From IMG/VR virus record IMGVR_UViG_3300018019_000171, positions 1-23,241 of that record: a stretch of 23,241 bases of DNA. One strand, 5' to 3'. The stretch's first letter is position 1. Each line of letters opens with the position of its first letter. The notes below the pieces were generated by a model, which worked only from the letters and a program-made list of their open reading frames with translations, had not been told where the DNA came from and did no database searches. Source of the DNA: a virus. Shown here one piece after another: positions 6,684 through 15,900 of the stretch. The translations under genes were made by a program, and so were the position numbers.

Positions 6684-8432
6684 ATGGCAACACCAGGATC
6701 CCCGATCTCAGTCGTGCCCAGCGCCCCCGCCGTGTCCGCACCGGCACCAGCGCCAGCGGCATCTCCGGTCCCCGCAGCACAGTCCGCACCAGTAATTCCC
6801 TCCCCCTCAGCGCCTGCCGCACCAACAGCAACACCCGCGGCAGGCGCCCCGCCATCAGGAGCAACCGGGCCGCAGCCGCCGTCGAAGCTGAACCCGTCCG
6901 AGTTCGGCAATGCGGTGGACTCCTACCAGGCCGAGGTCCAATGGCGGCAGGAGCTAGAAGCGTTCAAGGCTGAGAACCCCACCGTCACAGTCGACGATGA
7001 ATCCCCCTGGCCTGTTGAGCGAACCGAGACAGAAGCGGAGACACCCGCAGCCGAGACGGCTACTGAGACACCCGCGGAAGAGAAAACGGCAGAAGAAGCA
7101 ACCAAACCCGATGCGGAGAAGACTGAAGAGACGCCGGCCGAGCCGGAGGAATCCTATTCGCTGGCCGATGATCCGGTTCTGACGCCCCAGGCACTCAATG
7201 ACCTGCTGAAAGGCGACGAAGCACTCAAGGCCGCCGTCGAGGCTAACCCGGCCGCCAAGGGCGCGCTGTTCAAGATGGCGCGCGAACACGCGGAACTCTC
7301 GCAGCTCAAGGGAATCTTCGCATCGCCCGACTCGGCCAATTTCGCCAAGGAGACATCGAACCGGGTCATTGCGATGCGCGCGAAGTTTCAGGACTTCGAG
7401 AGTCCCGACGGCATCGCCAAGGCATTCGACTCCTTTGCCCAAGAATTCGCTATTGTCGGAGCCGACGGCAAGCAGGTAATCGATGATCAGGGCCAGCCGG
7501 TCTATGGCGAGGATCTCTACGCTTTCGGAGAGCACATCGTCGACCGCTACGCTGACAGCTCGCTGGCCGAGGTCGAGGAGCGGATAGCCGCCAACCAGTA
7601 CACCAGCGAATCCGACCGCGAGCGCGATAATGATCTGAAACTGGCCCTCTCGATCATCAAAGACGACTTGCACCCGAAGGGAAAAGAGGCAAAGGGCGAC
7701 CCTGACCTGTCCAGCCTATCCCCCGATGTGCGCGCCGAGGTCCAGGCCCGGCTCGATGAGGCCAAGCGCATCGAGTCAGCCAATGCGGCCAAGGATGCGG
7801 GCGCGGGCAAAAAGGGCCGGGAGCAGGTCCGGCAAGAAGGGACGCAGAAGTTCTTTGTCGAGGCTGGTACTCGCACTTTCCAGCAAGTTGACAAGATCAT
7901 CGACGGGCTGCGCAAGGCGGGTGCGGTGATTCCCGACTGGCAGCTCAATACCCCGCTGCCGGGGTCGAATATCAGCGCCTTCAAGAATGCGGTTGGCAAT
8001 GAGATCGAGAGCTACATCAAGGCCGACCCCTACGAGTTCAACAAGCAGCTCGAGTTGGAAGTCCAGTACCTCGCCAATCCCACGACGGAGAACATGCAGT
8101 CGCGCATCAAGGCGTTCGATTCCATACTTCAGTCGCGGGACCAAACCGGCAAGAGCCTGCTCAACCGCATCGTCACAAAGCTGGTGCGCAAGTATGGTGC
8201 CGACGTTCAGGGAGCAACAGGGGGTGGCCGTACCGACACCGCGCCGACGGCCAGCAAGGAGCCTACGCAGGGAGCGCCGGTACGGCCGCACCAGATGACA
8301 GGCGACGAGGCATGGAAGGCCGCAGAAGGCCAACTTGCCAAAGAGAACTCGCAATGGCATAATCTGAGCGATAGCGAACGATTGGCCGAGACGTTCAGCC
8401 GGCAACGGCAACTGCTTACGACCAAGAGGTAA
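6684..8432 (+). CDS. candidate scaffolding protein
   Basis: A 582-aa protein immediately before the capsid gene, the usual place of the scaffold that templates procapsid assembly and then leaves. The first 75 residues are almost entirely Pro/Ala/Ser. Residues 105-160 are a Glu/Thr/Pro-rich acidic linker. The rest is a highly charged, largely helical region (about 165-460), and the C-terminus (540-582) is a charged helix ending in QRQLLTTKR, similar to scaffold C-termini that contact the coat protein. There are no enzymatic motifs and no prohead-protease signature. AAGGAG stands before the ATG. The identification rests on composition and synteny, not on a recognised domain. Confidence 0.6.
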   Translation: MATPGSPISVVPSAPAVSAPAPAPAASPVPAAQSAPVIPSPSAPAAPTATPAAGAPPSGATGPQPPSKLNPSEFGNAVDSYQAEVQWRQELEAFKAENPTVTVDDESPWPVERTETEAETPAAETATETPAEEKTAEEATKPDAEKTEETPAEPEESYSLADDPVLTPQALNDLLKGDEALKAAVEANPAAKGALFKMAREHAELSQLKGIFASPDSANFAKETSNRVIAMRAKFQDFESPDGIAKAFDSFAQEFAIVGADGKQVIDDQGQPVYGEDLYAFGEHIVDRYADSSLAEVEERIAANQYTSESDRERDNDLKLALSIIKDDLHPKGKEAKGDPDLSSLSPDVRAEVQARLDEAKRIESANAAKDAGAGKKGREQVRQEGTQKFFVEAGTRTFQQVDKIIDGLRKAGAVIPDWQLNTPLPGSNISAFKNAVGNEIESYIKADPYEFNKQLELEVQYLANPTTENMQSRIKAFDSILQSRDQTGKSLLNRIVTKLVRKYGADVQGATGGGRTDTAPTASKEPTQGAPVRPHQMTGDEAWKAAEGQLAKENSQWHNLSDSERLAETFSRQRQLLTTKR

Positions 8433-8709
8433 AAGATACCCCGGGGAGCGACCCCAAAAAGCAAAGGCGGGTGAGAATCCCGCCACTTATTTGAAGTACC
8501 GAGCGAAAGCTGAAGTATCGAGACGTGGCCTCCTGAAGATGCTGTACCGGGTATCGGCTCCGGTTAGGGATGGAACCTCAAGAGAAAAGCAGACCGCTCA
8601 CCGCACTCATCCGCACCGGCCGCCGGCCGCCCGCGCACCCTCTCCGACAGATAGCCGATAGTCAAGTGCACTCGATCTCCTCGTGAGATCGTGCGCGGGA
8701 GAATACTAT
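8433..8709 (+). ncRNA. structured non-coding leader upstream of the capsid gene
   Basis: A 277-bp interval with no plausible gene but several stem-loops. GGGG 8443-8446 pairs with CCCC 8452-8455. GGCGGG 8466-8471 pairs with CCCGCC 8479-8484. GTAC 8496-8499 pairs with GTAT 8515-8518, enclosing AGC-GAAA-GCT (8502-8511, a GNRA loop). ACCGG 8546-8550 pairs with CCGGT 8560-8564. A strong hairpin, GATCTC 8674-8679 with GAGATC 8685-8690 extended by GCAC/GTGC, sits just before the capsid ribosome binding site. GCCAC (8482-8486) could alternatively pair with GTGGC (8525-8529), competing with the second hairpin. Phrases such as GGGTGAGAATCCC recall domain I of group II introns, but no domain V or reverse transcriptase is present. 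It could be a processed leader, a cis-regulator or an independent RNA. Confidence 0.5.
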
Positions 8710-10017
8710 ATGCCAGCCCCAAACTTTACGACCGCATCCGCTGATTCGGTCCTCATGCTCCAGACCTACACGCCGCCCAAGGAAGTCATCGAGAACATGG
8801 AGTCCGAACTGGACCGCCGGTTCTCGACCATGGGCCCGCAGACCATGACCTCGCTCCAGGAATTCCGCGTCATGCTGCAGTACGAGTACGGCGGCAGCTT
8901 TGGCGCCGGCTCGACCGATGGCGGCAACTATCCGACCGGCACCGGCGGCGCTTACAACGAGGGAATTATGACCCCCGTGGAAATCCTGCTGGCCATCACC
9001 GCGACGGATCTCCAGAAGCGCATCGGCGGCAGCGGCAAAACCGTGATCGCCGTCAACCCCGTGGACAAACTGGTGGCCGACGCGCACACCAAGATGCCCA
9101 AGAAGCGCAACCAGAGCCTCCAGGGCTTCAATACGGGCCAGATCGCCACGGTCTCCGCGACCTATGCTGGCGGCGGCGCCAATCCCATCTCCCTGGCCAC
9201 CACGCCGTTTGGCTCTCGTCTCATCGACATCCAGGACACAATTCAGTTCATGTCCGGTGATGGCAATTACACCCTCCGTGGCTCTGCCGTCGTCATCGAT
9301 GCCCCCAAGAACGGCATCGGCGCCGGCAACCAGGTAACAGTTGACACCGTGCCTCCCGGTGTCATAGCCGGCGACTACGTAATGGTTAACAACGTGGCCG
9401 CCGGTTCGCCTCTGTTCTTCAACGGCATCCAGTACATCGTCAGCCCGAATACCACTGGCGAGTATCTGGGCATGGACCGCTCGCTCTCTTACGTGCAGAG
9501 CCCGTCCTACAATGCCAACTCGTCGCTGCTCACCCTGGGCATCGTCGAGACGTTCCTGGCTCGTATGCAGCAGGCCATGGGCAACACGACCTACAACCGC
9601 GACCGCCCCAAGAACTTCTGGTACGGCCACAATGCACAGCGCGCCTCGTGGAACCAGTTGGGATTTGCCATCCAGCAGATCACCATGCCGACGGGCAAGG
9701 CTCCCAAGTTCGATGGCGTGCCTGACACGTTCACCGCGGAGACCATCGCTGGCGTGGAGTGGCTGCTGGACACCGTTGCTGCGGTGGACAAGCTCTACTT
9801 CATGGACCGCTCCAGCATGATCCGCTGCCGCTTCAACAACGCTCCTCAGTTTGTCCCCGGTCAGATCGAGGGCATCTGGTTCCAGCGCCCGAGCGGCAAC
9901 AACACGTCCAGCTACAAGGACGCATGGCTCTACGACGCTGTCAATTATGCGAGTAGAAACAATTGGACGAGCGGCGTTTGCTATGGCTTGTCGATTGAAA
10001 CCAGTTTTTCCAACTAG
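8710..10017 (+). CDS. major capsid protein
   Basis: A 435-aa protein read as the major coat subunit. It follows the scaffold candidate, has the expected size, and shows a capsid-like pattern: an N-terminal helical arm (LQTYTPPKEVIENMESELDRRFS), a Gly-rich loop, beta-strand-rich middle regions (NGIGAGNQVTVDTVPPGVIAGDYVMV) and a helix with LGIVETFLARMQQAMG. I take it to be an HK97-fold coat of the podovirus kind, although the fold is inferred. I chose ATG 8710 (MPAPNFTTASADS) because GGGAGAA at 8697-8703 is well placed. A GTG at 8683 would add nine residues but lies inside the leader hairpin. Long structured intergenic regions flank the gene on both sides, suggesting separate control of its mRNA. 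Confidence 0.82.
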   Translation: MPAPNFTTASADSVLMLQTYTPPKEVIENMESELDRRFSTMGPQTMTSLQEFRVMLQYEYGGSFGAGSTDGGNYPTGTGGAYNEGIMTPVEILLAITATDLQKRIGGSGKTVIAVNPVDKLVADAHTKMPKKRNQSLQGFNTGQIATVSATYAGGGANPISLATTPFGSRLIDIQDTIQFMSGDGNYTLRGSAVVIDAPKNGIGAGNQVTVDTVPPGVIAGDYVMVNNVAAGSPLFFNGIQYIVSPNTTGEYLGMDRSLSYVQSPSYNANSSLLTLGIVETFLARMQQAMGNTTYNRDRPKNFWYGHNAQRASWNQLGFAIQQITMPTGKAPKFDGVPDTFTAETIAGVEWLLDTVAAVDKLYFMDRSSMIRCRFNNAPQFVPGQIEGIWFQRPSGNNTSSYKDAWLYDAVNYASRNNWTSGVCYGLSIETSFSN

Positions 10018-10084
10018 CAGAATCAACGGTTTAGGCTAGAGATTTCGATTCGCCTCCGATTTTTCTAGCCTAGACGTTGAATTC
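10018..10084 (+). promoter_or_regulatory. long near-perfect inverted repeat just after the capsid gene
   Basis: Two 21-nt arms, 10020-10040 and 10064-10084, pair almost completely: GAAT/ATTC, CAACG/CGTTG with one bulge, then a 9-bp perfect TAGGCTAGA/TCTAGCCTA, around a 23-nt loop. It starts three bases after the capsid stop and is not followed by a T tract. Such a stem suits an RNase processing site or a 3' stability barrier for capsid mRNA; Rho-independent termination is less likely. Confidence 0.75.
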
Positions 10085-10109
10085 AGACAAATGCTTCGCA
10101 CACTCTCAA

Positions 10110-10185
10110 GGATTCGATCCAGTTCCATTTGCTGAGTATCAAAATAGCGGGAAGAGCTCGATTCGAGTGAACTGACGGAAGTTCA
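10110..10185 (+). other. cluster of short inverted repeats
   Basis: Between the capsid and the next gene lie three further small inverted repeats: GGAT-TCG-ATCC (10110-10120), CTCGA-T-TCGAG (10157-10167) and TGAACT/AGTTCA (10168-10173/10180-10185). The motif GATTCG recurs several times across 10045-10165. They could be protein-binding sites or RNA stems. No convincing sigma-70 promoter is visible among them. Confidence 0.45.
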
Positions 10186-10196
10186 ACATCAACCCG

Positions 10197-10226
10197 GCGG
10201 GCGGCTTCGGCTGCCCGCTCCATTTT
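10197..10226 (+). terminator. UUCG-capped hairpin (terminator or attenuator) before the 10236 gene
   Basis: GCGGGCGGC (10197-10205) pairs with GCTGCCCGC (10210-10218), nine pairs including one G-U, around a TTCG tetraloop closed by C-G, an exceptionally stable type. It is followed by TCCATTTT, a weak U tract, and then directly by the GGAGG ribosome binding site of the next gene. It may terminate part of the capsid transcript and thereby reduce downstream expression. Confidence 0.65.
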
Positions 10227-10235
10227 GGAGGCAAC

Positions 10236-10931
10236 TTGCTTGACCCTCTACGCGACACCCCGCGCGAAGTGCGAGAGTTTTTATTTCGCTGCGGCGGGAA
10301 AAACGAGTACGGCGACCCGAACTGGAGAATCATCCTGTCTCAGAACCATCTTGTCCAGCGCGCCGGAATGTGGACTGAGTTTGCCGATGATACGGAGCAG
10401 GTCCGTTTTGAGGAGCGCAAGCACGACGTAGCGTACCAGACGCGACAGATTGCCCCGGACGCTATCCGCATCGGGATGTTTTGGGTTCCGCTCTACCCCT
10501 GCGATGGCTGGATTCTGGAGCGGTGGTTTCCAGCGTCGGCCTACGGCAGCAAGGAGCAATGGGAGTCAGCTCTATCCCAGGACGGCGAGACCCCGATGAT
10601 GGGGCCCTATCCTGAGCGCGGCGGCTACTTCATGCTGTCCGGCGGTGGCCCATGGCCGGAGATTCCCCAGCTTGAGGATGTGCGCGCGTCGATTGCGCAA
10701 TGGGAGAACTCGGCCCACTGCCATGGCGTCGTCGACGAGAAAGCAGTGGCGCGGGCAATGCGCCTGGACATGGAAGAGGCCGACGAGCGCGAGCAGGCGC
10801 AGTATGATGCGTTCCTCGCGGAAGTGACCTACCAGCGATTGAGCCACCTCGAATTTCTCAAGGGGGATCCTGAACTCAGAGGATTCCGCAACCGACTCGT
10901 CAACCAGCAAGGGCTGATGAGCCACATCTAA
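10236..10931 (+). CDS. hypothetical connector-module protein
   Basis: A 231-aa protein starting at TTG 10236, with GGAGG at 10227-10231. No ATG is available near the 5' end in this frame. The first half is rich in aromatic residues and Pro/Gly (WRIILSQNHLVQRAGMWTEF, MFWVPLYPCDGWILERWFPA). Residues about 145-215 are a charged helical region, possibly coiled. No family or catalytic motif is recognised. It is the first gene downstream of the capsid, where head-completion or connector proteins are often found, but nothing in the sequence proves that role. Confidence 0.6.
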   Translation: MLDPLRDTPREVREFLFRCGGKNEYGDPNWRIILSQNHLVQRAGMWTEFADDTEQVRFEERKHDVAYQTRQIAPDAIRIGMFWVPLYPCDGWILERWFPASAYGSKEQWESALSQDGETPMMGPYPERGGYFMLSGGGPWPEIPQLEDVRASIAQWENSAHCHGVVDEKAVARAMRLDMEEADEREQAQYDAFLAEVTYQRLSHLEFLKGDPELRGFRNRLVNQQGLMSHI

Positions 10932-10978
10932 ACTCGCGGGACAAGTTCTCGGAGCGCAGCACCAAGGAGCGTATCACC

Positions 10979-11893
10979 ATGCCAGAAATCCTCGATCAGC
11001 CCATATTGCCCAGCGTAGTACAACAGAATCTCGGAATGTCCGCATCTGCGCGCGTCCAGATGAGGCTCGATAAGATTTACGAGTTGGAACTCCGAGGTGA
11101 AATCAAGCCAGCCACGATCATCAACCGCTCTCCGTTTGAACTCAAGGTCGAAACGGGGTATTGGGATTACAGCGTTCCGCCGCGGCCGTCCGGTAAGCCC
11201 TTCTCCAGCCTGACCGTCACGGGGACTCGCGCCTTTTTCCCGTATCGGGGGAAAGAGGAGATGAGCGACCATAGCACCCACGACCGATTCGATTGCGGCA
11301 TCCTTCTCCCTGTTCATCAGTTGATGGAGTTCAAGACTTGCTATGTCGGCCTGAACGATGGAGACAAGAATTTCAAGCAGGGTGGCGTGATTGTTTTTGA
11401 GGGAGATTTAGAAGGCATTACGCCAAAATCCACAGTGCGCGATCCGTCGTGGGTGTTCAAAGGGAAGAAGAGATTCCTCAAGTTCAGCGACCGCATCCTC
11501 GGGGATCTGATCGAAGAGGCCGACGCCCAGATGAAGCACCGATGCATGGTCATTCTCGACCAGGCGGACCACTGGGCCGATGACCCGAAGACGCGCGCGA
11601 ACATCCAGCGGCCGGAGCGCGTGTGGGCCGACTTCGCTTTCGAGCAGAAGTGGATCACGGCACCGAAGGCCTGGCGTAACACCGTAACCCGGCCCGAGGA
11701 TTCCTGCCCGCGGTGCGGCGCGCAGTACGTCTCGAAGACGGGGATGTGCAAATGCAGCTACGTCGTCGATCCTCTGCTGGCTTTCTTGTCTGGGGAAATC
11801 CTGGTCGATCACGTCCGGCTCCAGACACTCAAGGCTGAGGACTGGAAAAAGATCAACGCTGAGCAGGAACGGCGCAACAAGGCTAGGAGCTAA
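10979..11893 (+). CDS. hypothetical virion-module protein with C-terminal zinc ribbon
   Basis: A 304-aa protein with AAGGAG ahead of its ATG. An N-terminal helical segment (residues 22-40) is followed by a beta-rich middle (ELKVETGYWDYSVPP, PFSSLTVTGTRAFFPY, GVIVFEGDLEGI). A helical part comes next, and near the C-terminus CPRCG...CKC (C243, C246, C257, C259) can bind zinc. I do not recognise the fold. The order after the capsid gene suggests a connector or minor structural protein, but the zinc ribbon is also compatible with nucleic-acid contact. Together with the portal it forms a theme of metal-binding modules in this phage's structural genes. Confidence 0.6.
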   Translation: MPEILDQPILPSVVQQNLGMSASARVQMRLDKIYELELRGEIKPATIINRSPFELKVETGYWDYSVPPRPSGKPFSSLTVTGTRAFFPYRGKEEMSDHSTHDRFDCGILLPVHQLMEFKTCYVGLNDGDKNFKQGGVIVFEGDLEGITPKSTVRDPSWVFKGKKRFLKFSDRILGDLIEEADAQMKHRCMVILDQADHWADDPKTRANIQRPERVWADFAFEQKWITAPKAWRNTVTRPEDSCPRCGAQYVSKTGMCKCSYVVDPLLAFLSGEILVDHVRLQTLKAEDWKKINAEQERRNKARS

Positions 11894-11897
11894 GCAC

Positions 11898-12605
11898 ATG
11901 CAGACGCGGAAAGATGTTTATGGCAAGGTGGCCGGGCTTGTTGGGGACAGCTATTTCGACTGGCTTACCCCAGAGTACTTCTCGCCGCTCTGCGAGACAG
12001 CCTACGAGATGTCTATCTCGTACCTCAATGGAACGTGCGCCCCTTTTATCGAAAAGGTGGTCACGGTTCCTGGCGTGTCCATCGGGGTGGATGAATCAGA
12101 CCTGGTGGCATCTGCCATTTCCGATAACGTCTATCCGCTGAAGTATCTGATAAAGCCGCGCTACGTGGACTTCAAGCCGGTGGGCGCACCTGCCAATCAG
12201 TACAAGCCGGTCTCGGAATTCCAGATTCTTCCCGATACGCCCTCGCAAGCCCAGGCGGGCGCGTTCGATATTCGCGTGCGCGGCGACTTCCGGCCTCAAC
12301 CGCTGCTCACCGAAGATACGGTGGTGGAAATCGCACCGCTCGCTGGTCATGCACTGGCATTGTCCATCGCGGCTCTGATCGGGATAGAGCGTCCGAACCA
12401 GGGATGGGTGGACAACTACGGCAAGATGGCGCAGAACGCATGGGACGAGATCGCAGCAGACCTCATGCGCCAGCAGCAGCATCTGACGGCTCGCCTGGGC
12501 TCCCCAAACCGTAACAATCAGCGGCGCGGCGGCTGGGCATATCCGCTCCAAGGCAACATGGGATGGGAATGGCGCGGCTTTGGCTTATTCCTGAAACTCA
12601 TCTAA
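11898..12605 (+). CDS. putative head-tail adaptor protein
   Basis: A 235-aa protein with TAGGAG before the ATG. The layout is an N-terminal helical part (KDVYGKVAGLVGD, FSPLCETAYEMSISYLNGT), a central beta region (residues 50-150, with KYLIKPRYVDFKPV and FDIRVRGDFRPQPLLTEDTVVEI) and a C-terminal helical part (HALALSIAALIGIERPNQ, then KMAQNAWDEIAADLMRQQQHL). This helix-beta-helix pattern, the size and the position before a very large tail protein match short-tail adaptors of the P22 gp4 / T7 gp11 kind, which sit between portal and nozzle. The call is by architecture and synteny only. Confidence 0.5.
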   Translation: MQTRKDVYGKVAGLVGDSYFDWLTPEYFSPLCETAYEMSISYLNGTCAPFIEKVVTVPGVSIGVDESDLVASAISDNVYPLKYLIKPRYVDFKPVGAPANQYKPVSEFQILPDTPSQAQAGAFDIRVRGDFRPQPLLTEDTVVEIAPLAGHALALSIAALIGIERPNQGWVDNYGKMAQNAWDEIAADLMRQQQHLTARLGSPNRNNQRRGGWAYPLQGNMGWEWRGFGLFLKLI

Positions 12606-12632
12606 CCAACATCGACCAAAGGAGTTATCACA

Positions 12633-12983
12633 ATGGCAAATGCAGTCACCATCGCCTACCAGAAGCGCGGCGCAAACTTCAAGACAACCGTCTTCAACAT
12701 CGCGCTCAGCGGAAACTATGCCGCGCCCGAGGTTGTCACTTTAGACAGCGCGGCATCGAACCCGAAGGCGCAGACCATGACTGGGCCTGCCGGTGCCGCG
12801 GCATTTGGCGCTGTACCTACTTTTGGAGGAGTCCCAGGATACACTGCATCCCTGACTCCGACAGCGACCGCAGGGCAGTACAATCTGACGTTCGCCTATG
12901 GAGCCACCGCTCTTAATGGGGCCTATCCTGGCGGTACGCAGACTCTCGGCGTCGAAGTTGACCACGATATGCAGGGTCTGTAG
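12633..12983 (+). CDS. hypothetical small beta-rich virion protein
   Basis: A 116-aa Ala/Gly/Thr-rich protein with AAAGGAG ahead of the ATG. Alternating short strands (VTIAYQKRGANFKTTVFNIALSG, GYTASLTPTATAGQYNLTFAYG) suggest a single beta-sandwich domain with no enzymatic motif. It lies between the adaptor candidate and the large hub/nozzle-like gene, so it may be a minor tail or decoration protein. No family is recognised. Confidence 0.55.
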   Translation: MANAVTIAYQKRGANFKTTVFNIALSGNYAAPEVVTLDSAASNPKAQTMTGPAGAAAFGAVPTFGGVPGYTASLTPTATAGQYNLTFAYGATALNGAYPGGTQTLGVEVDHDMQGL

Positions 12984-12990
12984 GGCATAG

Positions 12991-15900
12991 ATGGCCAATT
13001 ACGGCGATAGTACAAAGGTCGAATTTACCCGGTGGCTCGGTCTGGTTGACGAGGATGACCCGACAAACATCCCCATGGGATGCGCTGCGCTCGCGCAGAA
13101 CTGTCGTTTCAGCCTCACCGAAGTAGAGACTCGCTTCGGCATCCAGACCACCATTCAGGGGAAGAACAGGAGTCCTGTCACTGGGCTTCTAGGGGGTGCC
13201 TTTACCCCGGAGACGGCGACTCAGAGCTACTTCCAGGCCATCTTGCTATTCGACTATGCCGGTGCGCTCCAGATCGAGAACCCTACCGGCACGGGCCGCA
13301 CGTCCTCGATCACGGGGCCACTGGTAACGCTTCCCACTCAATCGCACATGATCGGTTCCCAGGCCTACAACCGCGCCTGGATGTCGTTTTCCGATCTCCT
13401 CACGCCGACGGCAAATCCTGCCGTCTATGATCTGGCGACACAGAACCTCTACCCCTACGGAATGAAGCCACTCGGGTTCGGCTGGTACGCCGGCGCTCAG
13501 GTTCTCGTAGGCGAGTGCTGCACCTCGTCGCAGATCCAGTACGGCGCGACCGTAGCGGTCGGCAATGGCCACCTCTACATCTGCACCGTGGCCGGAGCTT
13601 GCGGCGACACACAGCCCGTATGGCCTCTCACGGAGGGCGGCACGGTAGTAGATGGCGACGTCACATGGAAAGAGCAGACGCCAGTACTAGCCAATAGGCT
13701 GCCCCTTCCGTCCGCGCCGACGTTGACGCGAGTTAGTGGAGCCGGGGCGCTTGCCGCGGGGCTCGATGTCTATATCGAGATCACCTTCGTCAACGCTCAG
13801 GGCGAGACTATCGGCTCACTGCCCAGTTTCATCCCCAGCACCGTCCTCAACGACAAGATCAATGTCACCATCCCGACGCTCGCCTCGCTGCCGGGTTGGG
13901 TGCAGAGTCTTCCTAACTACTACATCCCCACCGGGGCGCAAATCTATGTTGCTGGCGTCATAGCGACTACGGGGGCTCCCCCCGTCGGCGCCTACAATCA
14001 ATTGGCTGGCGGCCCGTTCGCGCTTGGGTCAACAGTCCCGATTACCGTATTGCCCATCGAATCCCCTGCCATCAATCCTCCATCGAGCAATTCCGCGCGC
14101 GTCACGAACGGCATGATCCCGGTGCCGGATGTCGAGCCAATCATCACCGAACTGGGCGGAAACTACGGCGCATTTCCTGCCGGAAGAGATATTTACGTCG
14201 TTCAGACCTACTCCAGCGCAGGAGGAGAGACGACCCCAGGCCCGGCGAATTCCATCATAAACACGCAACTGGACGACGCATTTTCAGGGACTGCCGAGTT
14301 TCCTGCCGGCTACCCCGTTGTGTACGTCAACATCTACGAGTGCGACGTGCCGACCGGAACGACGTTCGGCGGAGCGGATTTCCCGCCATTCGCACAATTC
14401 AGCTATGTCGGATCGTTCGTCAACAATGAGCTTTACACCGTCTCACAATCAGCGACCGGCCCCGCCCCACCTACGGTCAACTTATCGGGGGCGGTTGGGA
14501 ATATCCAGTGCGACTTGCCGCAAGGTGGCCCTAATGGCACCCAGGGGCTGCGGTGGGCAATCCTCGCGTATGAGGATATGTTCGACACCGTATCGGGCAT
14601 TCAAGAGGCCGCCGCCTTCAGCTACGACGTGGACGCGAATGGTTATGAGATTGGCGTCTTCAACCTGCCCACCGGGCCGAGCTACATCCAGAACGTGATT
14701 GTCGGCTTCGCGGTGGCGGACGGGCTCAGCTCCGGCCCGTTCTTTTATCTCCCACTAGCGGATACCTCGGACGGTATCCCGGTGACGGCAACAATCCTGC
14801 CGAATGGGACGTACTCTGCCAACTTCAATTTCACCGACGAATTCCTGGAAGGCTCTATTTCCATCACTGACCGGCTGCGCTGCATCCAGCCGCAGCAGTG
14901 CGTGGACCTCTACTACTCGCCCTCGGTAGACCGCATCTTTCAAACAGGCGTGCCTGGCTACTATTCCGGGCACTGGGTTTCTCTGGCGGCCGACCCTGAG
15001 AGCTATTACGGCGATACGAGCGTGATCGTGGTAGGCAACGACGACGGAGAGCGCGCCTGGTGCGTCCGAGAGTTCCGCGGCACGGTCTATTCCTTGCGCG
15101 AGCGTTCGGCGTTCGAGCTACAGCCATCGACCGCGGACCCATCAACCTGGTCAGTGACGCAACGCTGGATCAAGGTGGGCCCGTGCGGGCCGCGCGCCGT
15201 GGATGTGTGCGGTCAGTTCATGGTTTTTGTCCACTCCAGCGGCATCTACAAGTACGAGAACGACTATCCAGAGCTGGTATCGAAGGAACTCCCGCGCTGG
15301 TGGAACACGATCAACTGGAAGGCTCAGCATACGATCTGGTGCGCGATCGACATTGAGCAGCACGAGGTCCGTATGGGCTTCCCGGTTGGGGCAAGCACCG
15401 TGCCGAATGTGGTCCTGACTCTGAATTATGAGGAGGGATGGAACAACCCACTCCTGTTCTCGCGCTACTCTGGCAAGGAAATCACCATCGAGCAATGCCG
15501 CAAATACTCGGTGGACACCATCGCAGCATACATCGGGGCGCGCCTCTACCGGACAATTGCTGGCGAGCCGGACCCCGTGGAGGGCCCCGTCGACACCACG
15601 GAGGAGATCGAGCGGCAGTACATCTCGCAGTTTGTCTTTGCCTCATCGGCCCCGGATGGGACCGTTCAGGCTGTCACCCCAGGCGTCTATAACGACAATG
15701 GGGCTGGGATCGATTGTCAGTATGAGACGGTTGCTTCGCAGGAGGCGATGACGCTGTGCAAGCTCGTCGGCATCAACATGAACGCTCGCGGCAATGGAAG
15801 CCTGTTCGTGTCCTTCCTCCCCGGCGCATACCGCGTGGAGGATTTCACGGGCGAGAATAACCAGAAGAATCTAGAGGTCCGGGTGCGCCCCTTCCAGCTT

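Noticed and set aside
8683-8709. GTG start nine codons upstream for the capsid protein
   Set aside because: It lies within the 3' arm and loop of a strong hairpin and has no proper Shine-Dalgarno, while ATG 8710 follows GGGAGAA at normal spacing.
8433-8709. Group II intron or intron fragment
   Set aside because: Short phrases resemble domain I, but no domain V, no boundary motif and no maturase were found, and the flanking genes are intact. It is kept only as an unassigned structured RNA candidate.
8662-10026. Long minus-strand open frame (454 codons) opposite the capsid gene
   Set aside because: It is the mirror of a GC-rich coding sequence. Its product has no recognisable domain, is low-complexity in Gly/Val/Arg/His, and all neighbours lie on the + strand, whereas the + strand frame gives a convincing capsid protein.
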